Below, in pieces: positions 54,195-64,000 of a DNA stretch of 64,000 nt. Origin of the DNA: Copromyces sp. CBS 386.78 (Eukaryota; Ascomycota; Sordariomycetes; Sordariales; Sordariaceae); contig MU839260.1 in the NCBI GenBank assembly GCA_030685235.1, forward strand, positions 1-64,000, given 5' to 3'. A program made the translations under genes and the position numbers. The first letter of the stretch is position 1. Every line of letters begins with the position of its first letter. The notes under the pieces were generated by a model. That model did no database searches and was not told where the DNA came from. It saw only the letters and a list, made by a program, of their open reading frames with translations.

Positions 54195-57100
54195 TTGTCC
54201 TCCCTTAAAAGAAGTTCGAAGAATTGAAAAAATCTATATATACGTAAAATAATAGATTTAAAACCCTTTTCGTAACCTTTTATTTTCGTAAATATTTATT
54301 AACTTCCGAAATACCCTCCCGAACGCGAAGTATAAACCTTCCTCTATATTTTTTTACGTTTTATTTTTTATAGCAGCGGCCGTTTTTTGCCGTGCTAAGC
54401 GGTTGGAGTAGCGTTATAGTAGTTCGGGGGCTGTCGGCGCTAGCGTTAGGGTATTAGTGGCGAGGTATTTAAGAACTTTTTAGACTTTTGGGGGAATTAG
54501 TTTATTCGGGTATTCGTAATAGAATTATTAAAAATAGTGCTTATAGTCGATAACGTTATTAATAGGCTCCTAGGTGGGGTTATTAGTCTTTTATTTAATT
54601 TCGTACTTTTAATATTTATTATTACCTATTTATTAATAATCCGTAAAGCGTTCGAACGCTTATTCTTCGTACTTTTTTTAATTGTCGGTACATATTATAA
54701 CCCGTCCTTCGTTAACTTGGATATTTATCGTAGTAGGTTGGTTTAAAAGGTTTTAGCCAGATTATAATTATATTATAGAAATATAGAAAATTAGTGAGTA
54801 TTTTATATTAGACGGGAGGGCGAAGTATATTATATGTGATTTAGCGCGGACAATTTTAAAGGGGCCTTTTTAACGGGGGTAGAATTTTACGTACGGACAT
54901 CCGTTAATAAAATTAATAATATTAAATAAAATTATATTATTAATATAATATTTAATAGAGTTGATTTATTTTTTATTAGCGTTATTTTCGTATTATTCTT
55001 ACGTACGCCGAGATTGTTAGATAGTAAAATCCTAAATTTATTAGAAGCGGTCTATTAATTTATTAACTTTATAGGTTAGGGAAAGGTTTAGTAGTGGCGG
55101 GGTATGAAGCTTTATATTTATACGAAGGTAATAGTTATAATTAGTGAAGAAGGGGGAAATATTTATTAATAATAAAATTATATTATTACCGGCGAATTTT
55201 ATAAATAGTAATTATTTTACTTAATCCGTTTATATTTAATTAATATAGATTTTAAAAAATTATTTTATTTTTACATTAATACGTTCGGTTTAGGCGTTCA
55301 TTCAAGGGTAGAAAGCAGAGGTGAATTTATAAATTATAAATAGCCGTTTATAGAAAGTAGATTAGAAATATAAAACGAATTAGGTATTTTTATTAGAGAA
55401 TACGTTATTTAAAAAGTTATAAATTAAATAAATATAATTAATAAATTAGCCAGCTAGTTCTTCTATTTTTAAGGTTATTATTAGGATATAGTATTATATT
55501 TTAATAAATTGGTTAATAATAATAGTAATATACTTAAAGGTTTGGTTTAAATGGGTATTCGGCGGTAGTAGCGTAATGTAATCGATTGAAATATTGGTCT
55601 ATAGTACGAAAGCGATTATAATTAGTTTAAAATAATTAGTTGAACCTTTCTTTAAAGATTTAATCTTTATATAAAGTAAGTAACCTTTATAGAAAAAGCG
55701 TATATTATTATATATCCCTTCTTAATAGAAATCCTACTATAAAAGTTTATAAATAGTATTACAATTTGGATAACCGGCGTTTAGCGAATTGTACTATCGG
55801 TTAATGAGTTATAGTTGGAGATTTTTGTTATAGGAGTTAATAATAATGTGATTGCGCTATTTAGTAATATTGTTAACAATATAATATTCTAAGAAGGCTA
55901 TGTAAAAAAAATTTTTAATATTAGTTAGTTATTAACGGATTCCGCTAATAAGGGATAATATTAATTTTTATAGGAAGATGGAGGTTTTATAGTTAGTGTA
56001 GATGAGATTATTGGTTGATAGAGTATTTGGGTCGTTTGGGCCTAGTAAGTAAAGTAAGAATTTTGCTGCTGGATTATTAGATTCGAAGTACCCTTCTTTA
56101 AATTAAGATAGGTTTAATAGGGCTTGCTTACGAGCGGTGAGGCGATTATCCTTTTTATTATTGGGTCGGTCGTTGGGCTTGTAGTTTAGGGTATTTGGGC
56201 GAAGGTTTTTCGAATTTAGGGTATATTTAATTAGGAAGTTGAACCGAGATAAAAATTGAGATTATTATATATAACGTTGAATTAATTACTTATTGGTTGT
56301 AAATATTTGGAGATTTTTGTGATTTGTAAGGATATTGAATAGTTATTGAGCTTTTTTTAGTTCTAATTTCTATTCTTCTAATACTTTAATAATTATAAGT
56401 AATTCTTTGTTATATATATTATAGTTGTATTTTTAGAAGTTGTATTTAGCCGAAAAGTAGGTTATAGGGTAGAGGATATTGTTATTTCCGTATTGGGAAA
56501 GGGTGCCGCTTGCGGTTTAATTGGAGGTATTTGTTTTAATTACAGTCTTTTTGGATTAGTTATAGATTTTTAAAACGGGGCTTTTTGAAAACGTTTTTTT
56601 AAGAGTTTTAAAAGCGGTTTAGTAGCGGTTGTTTTAAGATTAATTAGTATTTTTCTTTGTGAATTTGTAAAGTGGGGTGGTTATTGTAGAAAATTCTTTT
56701 ATAAATTGCCGGTAGAAATTTGTAAAATTTAAGAAGGATTATAGAGATTTTTTTGATTTTAGTGTTTGCTAGTTTGCGATAGCCTTAATTTTCTTTAGGT
56801 TTATTTTAATATTTTTAGGCGTAATAATTAAGCTTAAGTATTTTATTCTTATTATATAGAATTTGTATTTATTAATATTAATATTAAGGCTTGTTTTTAT
56901 TAGTTTATTGAAGACGTTGTTAATGTGTTACTTGTAGTTTTTAATATTGTCCGAATAAATGAGGATATTATCGAAGTATATAGTTACGTAAACGTTGAAA
57001 ATATTATATAGGATATTATTAATATAATTTTAAAATGTATTTAATACGTTTTATAAGTTAAAAGGAATAATTAAAGATTTAAATAAGTTAAATCGGGTTA

Positions 57101-60100
57101 TAAAGGTAGTAAGTTACTTGTGCCTTTATTTAATACGGATACGGTTGAAAATAGCGATTATATTGAGCTTCGTAAAGATTTTAGTGTGGTAAATTGTATT
57201 AAAGGTTTTTTTAATAAGTGGGAGGGGGTAATGGGATTTAAGGGTTATATTGTTAACGCTGTAATAATTAATGTAGATGCGGATTCCGCTTCCTAGTTTC
57301 TTAATAAAGAGTAGCGGTATTAAGGCTTCTAATTGCGAAGGTTTAATAAATTTCTTTTAGAATATATTATTAACCTATTTTTTAATAACGTTAAATTTAT
57401 TAGGGTTGAACGTATATTTGCAAGAAGCGGGAGGGGTTATTCCCGGGTAAAGTTCGATCTTTAGATCGTATATTCTGTAGGGAGGAAAAATATCCGTTCC
57501 TTCTTATAAGAAGGTTTGTATATAATGCTAGTATTATTGCGGGAATTTAGTTTGAATTTTTACGACCGTTTTAGGTAATTTATTAGCTTTTTCGTAGAAT
57601 TAGATTGTATCCTTAGTTGTAATTTTGTTAATAGCGATATTATTTATTATAAAATATTCATTAATTGTATCTTCGTAGCGGGGAAAATTATTATTGGTAT
57701 TATTAATTGTAATAGAGTTAGAAACTTTTACAGCCTATAAAGCGGCTTCGTTTCCGTTTTCGGTTAGGGTATTAATTCAATAATAATATTTATTATTAAA
57801 AAAATATTTAAATCGTTAACTTTTATTTAATAATACTTTTACTATTATATTTAGCGTAAAATTATTATTTATATTTTAAAGGTTTAAGATTCGCCCTTTT
57901 TTTTTTAGTTTTTCGTTTTCTTCGGTTAACCTACGGATATTTTCGTTTAAATTAGCCCGAATTGTACGGATAATTTAGAATTTATAAGTTTCTACTAATT
58001 AATTAAAAGTAGTAGTAGGGAGTTTTTTAATATTATTGGAATTAATAGGATTAATTAGGATATTGTAGAGTTATACCGGGATTCGGTTGTTTATTGTCGA
58101 GGTTTTTACGCCGCTGGTTTAACGGTAGGGTACTAGGATTAGCCGAAGTATTAGAAGGGGCGTTAGTAGTAGGGTAGATAGTATAATTGCGTTACCGCCT
58201 TTTACTTTCTTAAGCGGAATAATACTTTAGCGGTTGGTAATTTAGTATTTAAAACGGTAGAATTATTAATGAACAGTACGCCTAATTATAGTAGAAATAG
58301 ATAATTGTTTAACAGCTATTGTTTTTTTACGCTAATTAGGTTCGCCGTTGTCGTTTGCGTCTTCTACCGTCGGGCTTTAGTATAATAATAGTTAAGCTAA
58401 TAATTATAGAGTAATAAAATAGCGGTTCGAGAGTAGAGTAGTATAATTCGAATTTTTAAATAGTAAGTAGCCCTATCGTTTATAAACGGAATTAAAATGA
58501 AGAAAATTACTAAATTAATTAATGTTTAGCACGTAATAAACGAATTATAAGTAATTTAAAATAATAGGATTATTTTCGGCTAGATTGTAGATTAGTAGAT
58601 TAATAATTTCGTAGTAAATTCTTGCCTATATTGTAAATTTGGAAAAGTAAGTAATATTACCCTTAATTTAGCCGTCGGCGAAATATAATAGTTTAAGGAT
58701 AATAAGCGGGAGGAAAGGAAGGCGATTATGGTAGATAAAACGTCGGTTAATAAAATTAAGGGTAGTATAGCCGCTATTAACGAAAGTAGTATAATATAGT
58801 TTATACGGTTTATAAAATAAATAGATAGAAAAAATTAATGAATTTAAGTATTTATAACGGCTATTTATTAAAGATTTATTTATTTTAATAATATTTAGCT
58901 ATATAAGGACGGTTCCGTTATTTCCTCTATATCCGTTGGATTTGTACTTTTAAGTGCGATTTAATTAGGAGGCTATATATTTCCCTAGCCCGAAATCGAA
59001 TTATTTTCGTTATTTATAACCGGGCTAATAAAATTAGGTTGGTAAGCGGGAATAGGGTTGTAATAGCCGGGAATTAGAGTGCTAGAGGCTAGAACTCCTA
59101 TATTTATACTGGGGTTTATAATGTTAATATAGTATCCGCTATTATAATTGGGGCGTTATTATTTGTAATTATGCTAGCTTTAGGCGGGCTATTATTAGTT
59201 ATTACTATTATTACCGCTACTATTATTATTGCCGCTATTATTATTATAGTTGCCGTTACTTCTATTATTGGGGGTACTATTATTATTATTATTATTGTAA
59301 TTATTGCTACCGTTGCCAGTATTATTAGTATTACCGCTACGACTTCTATTATTGCGGTTATTACGGGTTTTAATTTCCTTTTTGAAATTGATACGGGAGT
59401 AGTAATTTTTTGAATAATAGCTGGACTTACTATAGTAAGTATAAGCGCCTATTTTTATACGATATTTAAAGACGTTAACTTTAATTATACGAGATATTTG
59501 GATATTTATTTCGGTTATAGAATTGAAGTTTATAGTATTGCCGCTTTAATTAACGGTAGCTTCGATCGCGGAATTATTAGAATTATTTGCGGAAGCGGAG
59601 GTAGTACTTATAGTATTGGCTTTGTAGAAGGGGTTAACTTGCTTTTTACGCTAGTCCTTATTTTTTAGAGTTTTAATAAGGTCGTAAGAGGTTTTAAACT
59701 ATTCGTTAAATTTATTATTAGTAGGTTAGGGGCGCTAATAGGTAAAGGCGAGGTAAATACGGTCGTTGATCTTTTAGTGGAAGTAATAGATTTTTATATT
59801 ATTATTAAATTTATATTTATCGATGAGCGTAATAAATTTTTTTTCGAAGTTGGATTATTTTATACCCTTGGATATTTTAAAGTTTTCAAAGGCGTAGCGG
59901 GATTTGACGACAATGTTAATATTATTATATTTTTTATTTAGTTTGTTAAAGAGTTTGAAGGTAGTACTTTATTTATAGGGTTTATTGAGGATGGCCTTAT
60001 TTAATTCGGTTTAGATAATTTTGAGTGGGATTCTTTTAATGGAGCGGGCAATAAGAGAAAATTTGGGGCGTTCGTTAATAAAGATTTTCGGCTTATTTAT

Positions 60101-61141
60101 TTAAATTGGTTTTATATATATATACTAAGTACAATATTTAGCGGTACGTTCGATCGATGATCCCTTACTATTAAAAGCGGAGGTAATAGTAATATACGAT
60201 ATTAATTTATAGCCGTTATTATTTTTATTAGTATTTATAGTTTTGTTATTATTAAATACGTTGGGGGGAAGCGGAGGGTAGAAATTAGGGCTAGGGGACG
60301 GCAGTAGGGGGGGAGCCGGGCTAATATTCGGGAATTGGGTACGAAAGTTGAAGAGGACTTTTTAGTAACGGTCTTTTTAAATTTGGAAAGCGGCTGCGGA
60401 TAAAGTGCGGAAATTGTTAAATTCCTTTTTAATAGTAGTAATTTAGTTATAGAGCAATTGGATTTGTTCTTTATAATCCTTAGCGTTAGTTTAAACGGTG
60501 AATAAATATTGGGTACGGATAGTTACAATATTATTTTCTTTACGGGCGATTTTATAGTTAAGATTTTTAATATAGGTTTAGAGGCGGACGACCTCCTCTT
60601 TAGCTGTAATAAAGTCTTCTTCGAAATTGCGGGCGTCGGCTTTAATTATAATAATATCGTTACGGAATAAATAGTAGAAAGCGGAGAAAAAGGTTTAAAA
60701 AGCGGGAAGGTTAGTAAGAGTATAAATTTGGGAAATTGGAATTAAAATTTTAACCGCCTAGTAATAGAGGCCTTCGAACGTTTGAACGAGAATTATTAAA
60801 TCGTTTTGGTAATTTGAACTAGTAGTTGCGGCGATAGTATTAATAATTGTAATAGTAATAAAGTTATCGGTTACGGGTTAGGTTCGAAGAGCGATGGAGT
60901 TGGATATTAATTGTTGGATTAAATGTATTTTAATAAATATAAAGGTAGAAAGAGAGTGCGAACGATTTTATATCGATATTTGGTTTAGTATTTTATTTAG
61001 TTTAACGATTGGGATTGCAACGGGAGTTGGGAACGCGTAGGGTTGAGTTTTGATTGATTAATTGCTGCGATTGAGATGATGCGAGCAATCTTCTTCTTAT
61101 AATAGTGAGCGCGCGTAGTATAATAGTTAGATATAATAAAT

Positions 61142-61393
61142 TATTATAGGGCGAGAGGGTACTATTATGGGTAGGGTACGATATATATTATTGTATGAGG
61201 AGAGAGGAAGGAAGTGTGCGCGGAGGTCTGGTTATATAGGCAAAAGCCCTATAGATTAGACCGTGCGCGGGCACGTAAGGTTATACGTAACGGTGATATG
61301 GCTAATGTGCGCGGGCAGAGTTCTGGGCTCTGGTCGGCATAGTATATGTGTAGTTAGTGCAGCACAGCGCATTATAGGCCTAACCCTGTAATA
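61142..61393 (-). repeat. LTR (5' LTR of the minus-strand Gypsy element)
   Basis: Starts TATTATAGGGCGAGAGGG (TG now TA, AC now AT) and ends CCCTGTAATA. Same length as the partner LTR; differences are mainly transitions. Followed by AATTA. Confidence 0.92.
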
Positions 61394-61398
61394 AATTA

Positions 61399-61610
61399 AT
61401 AGGCTACTTAATAACAGTATAGAATAGTATATACAATCTAATAGAATTAAATTGAGTACGAAGGTCGAAGTCTAATACTTATTAAACAATAGCCTAGTTT
61501 ATATCCTAATATATTAACTCTAAAACTTTATTTAAAAGAATGAATAAATAAAATATATATTATTTAATTCTATTAATTATTTAATAGCGATTAAACGTCG
61601 TTATTACTTT
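61399..61610 (+). mobile_element. Continuation of the interrupted Copia-like element
   Basis: When the Gypsy element and one AATTA are removed, the plus frame runs on from LTILVNLILIN to RLLNNSIEYTI and IKLSTKVEV. This restores the usual Copia stretch after the protease ('NLISVxxL'). The frame can be followed to about 61,600 (YLIAIKRRYYFIS), after which minus-strand Gypsy-type sequence begins. Confidence 0.65.
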
Positions 61611-64000
61611 ATTAGTAAGTACTAGCCTCTAGCCGTGCTTCTACGTTCTTTATCAGGGGCCGCTTATCTTGCTAGACTTCCGTTAGCTTCCTAAATATTT
61701 TGTAGAAGAATTCGTCTATCTTCTTTAAGTCTTCTTTAGATAGGGGTTTGAGTTCCCGGCTTACCAATTCGATTGTGGTTTCTTGTACTTTACGGCCGGC
61801 CGCGATGTCCGCTACGGCGGTATTAATTTACTCCTTTAAGTCGGCAATACGTCTAGAGCGTCTTAGGGGCGGGGCCGGAGGTGCCGTATAATATATTTAG
61901 GGTGCGGGCGACCCCGTATAGTATATTTAGGGTATTAGGGCCCTTCGCTTTAAGGTTGGGGTCCGCTCTTGAAGTATAGCCTTAATTTTTAGCTAGTTTT
62001 AAATTGTTAGTAGGATAGGGGTATTTAAGTAATTACAGTAAAATATAATAACGGAATCCCTTATTCCTTTAACGTTATTAAGGGGTTCGTTGGTAGGATT
62101 ATAATATTTCTACTTTATAGTATAGAACTAGTAACGGTTGCTTCCTCGTTGGAAATAGTTTAAGAGTTTATTAAACTCCTATTCCGCTACCTCCTCGTAA
62201 TTATTTATTTTAACTATAATTTTGCCTTTATTAATTCGTATATCGCCTTATAAATCGGTTTAACTAGGGAGGCTTTTACAATAAGGTTTTACTATAAAGA
62301 TATAGAATATTGGCGAATACTTTATATTAGCGGGTAAAATTAATTTAATATTGTAAAATTGCGCCTAATCTACTTTAAAAGGGCCTTTCTATTATAGGGA
62401 TAGTTTATTATATAGCCTACCGTTATTAAAATTAATCGTATTAAGTAAAACAAAATCCCTAGCGCGGTATTTTAATATATTAAATTGATTCTCGTTAGTA
62501 TTAACCTTATATTAATCTTGCGCCTTCTTTATAGAAGTACGTATATAATCCTAAATAGCTTCAAAACGAACGAATAATTCGCTAGCCTTTATATACTCCT
62601 TCTACTATACTAGCGAAAAACCTTCTAATAATACGATTACTACGGGTTCGATACCTATACGGGAATAGAAACTATAGATAATAAAAAAGGGGGTTACGCC
62701 CGTAATTAATAATATTATATTATTTTTTACGAATTCCGTTAATAGTAACTATTATACCCAGTCCGTTTATACCTAATTAACGAAAATACGTAAATATTAT
62801 TCTATTTCTATATTAATATATTCCGTTTAGGCGTTAATTTATAGGTAGAAAGCGGAGCTTAATAGTTTTTTAATGGTTAAACGTTTATAAATTATAAATT
62901 AGAATAAAGATATAAATTAGGTACTACGGTCGGAAACGACAGTATTAAGTAAATTATAAAGGGTATAAATACGGTTAATAAAACGGTCCGCTAATTCTTC
63001 CACTTCTATAATAACGGTCGGGATATAATAACGTATTTTTATTAAACAGTTTATAATAATAGCGATATACTTAAATTTCTGGTTTAAATAAAGGCTTTCC
63101 GGTAAAAGGGAAATATAATCGATTAATATATTAGTTTAAAGTACGTAAACTATTAGTATAAATTTAAAATAATTTACTTTAATTCGTTGTAATACCTTCG
63201 TCTTAAAATATATTAAATAACCTTTATAATAGGCCTTAACGGCTTCCGCTATACTTAATTAATATTAATATTCGTTTATTTACGCCTATATTTTATCCCT
63301 TTTTAGATAGCTAGCTGTTAGTAATAAATAAGCGTAGTAGATTAATAGTAAATAGGTAGCGGTATTATTAAGGTCGATGAATACCCTCCCTCTATAATAA
63401 GCCTTACTTCCCGCTATAGAATATTTAGCGAAAGCGACTTTAAACTTCTTTTTAATATAAGGGCGCTATTTAATACAATTTAGGTCCCTTAAATAATTAA
63501 CGGCTTTTTATATTAAGGTTGACTAATTATAATTTTCGTTAATAATATTATCGATTAATTTATCCGGCTCTTCTAAAGTATTTAGCAATAGTAAGAATAT
63601 TTCTTCGTTAAAATTAAGGTCGCCGGTAGCTATAGTTAATAAAGTGAGGTAACCCTCCTTAAAGCGGGCGGGGTTAATAAACTTACGGTTTCTTACCTTT
63701 AAGCGATGATTATTCATATTTAGAAGTATATCCTCTAGCTTCCTATTTAGTATATTGGGGCGAAGATTTCGTAACTTTAGTATATAGAGGATTAAGAAAT
63801 TAAATCGTAATAGGAATTATAACCACTATATATAGCGGGGTATAAGCTATTTATTTATTATAAAGGTCTTTAAATTCTTATAATCCGTAATAATATTAAA
63901 AAGTTATTGGGCGCTTTCTAATTCTAGGCGCTATTCTTCTAAGGCTTTAATAATAGCGAAGAACTTTTTATTGTAAATATTATAATTATATTCCGTTATT
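61611..64000 (-). mobile_element. RIP-mutated Gypsy fragment (3' part of pol), continues beyond window
   Basis: The minus strand carries RNase H landmarks near the right edge: NKKFFAIIKALEE with RLELESAQ (about 63,900-63,985) and TDYKNLKTF, then FLLRFNFLILYILKLRNLRP and the surviving open stretch MNNHRLKVRNRKFINPARF (63,523-63,717). This parallels 55.9-56.4 kb of the complete element but is clearly diverged, so it is a related family or older copy. No LTR was found at its left edge, which abuts the Copia remnant. Confidence 0.7.

Larger units (their letters stand above)
53943..61393 (-). mobile_element. Complete 7,451-bp Ty3/Gypsy retrotransposon, RIP-mutated, inserted in the Copia-like element
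   Basis: Two 252-bp LTRs (53,943-54,194 and 61,142-61,393) bound the element, with target duplication AATTA at 53,938-53,942 and 61,394-61,398. Coding is on the minus strand: Asn-rich gag region (about 59.2-61.0 kb), RT box YFDNILIYSD at about 56,945-56,980, RNase H start NKELLIIIKVLEE at about 56,355-56,425 with TNHKNL following, then integrase and C-terminal region toward 54.2 kb. All frames carry stops. It is less heavily mutated than the copy at 93-5,781, whose LTR and pol it matches, so the two share a family but not a mutation history. Confidence 0.92.

Noticed and set aside
1..64000. CRISPR arrays, bacterial operons, tRNA, rRNA genes and telomeric repeats
   Set aside because: Introns and RIP show a fungal nuclear sequence; no tRNA cloverleaf, 5S-like gene or TTAGGG array was found by eye.

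Overview
The window looks like a chromosome segment of a filamentous ascomycete, probably a sordariomycete. The grounds are short GT..AG introns with CTAAC-type branch sites, many TACCTAGGTA-type palindromes in normal-GC DNA, and very AT-rich blocks in which CpA/TpG is depleted, TpA is enriched and CpG is kept. That last pattern is the signature of repeat-induced point mutation (RIP).

Layout. (1) 1-11.9 kb: RIP-mutated Ty3/Gypsy elements, one on the minus strand running off the left edge (LTR 5,572-5,781) and one on the plus strand (pol about 8.9-11.7 kb). (2) 11.9-36.96 kb: normal-GC DNA that is poor in genes. The one strong gene is a CHY zinc-finger protein (25,966-28,098, minus). Two weaker intron-containing candidates, three small TIR elements, and a 33.6-36.5 kb mosaic of broken gene copies are also present. 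(3) 36,962-41,079: one complete RIP-mutated hAT transposon with TIRs and an 8-bp target duplication; it accounts for the whole AT-rich island. (4) 41.1-52.1 kb: normal-GC DNA with three hypothetical protein genes (42,885-43,976 minus; 45,246-46,434 plus, spliced; 47,388-48,173 plus), followed by a run of frameshifted coding relics. (5) 52.2-64.0 kb: a RIP-mutated Copia-like element split by a complete 7,451-bp Gypsy element (53,943-61,393; 252-bp LTRs; target duplication AATTA), then part of another Gypsy element leaving the window.

The most interesting structure is a set of four short non-autonomous DNA elements (end at 1-92; 32,304-32,718; 40,015-40,452; 50,669-51,122). Their bodies differ but the ends follow one plan: they begin GAG, a GCAC box starts at base 15 and again at base 37 (22-bp spacing) on both ends, they are 415-454 bp long, and the three complete copies have perfect 8-bp target duplications. 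One sits inside the RIP-mutated hAT but looks far less mutated, and one interrupts an older reading frame.

Second in interest, the genes at 42.9-44.0 kb and 45.2-46.4 kb both have decayed relatives next to each other at 34.7-36.0 kb. These are mixed with an orphan piece of an importin-beta/karyopherin Kap121-type gene and a 9-copy minisatellite.

All calls come from reading the sequence; no alignment or database search was run. Exon models without a strong domain are tentative.
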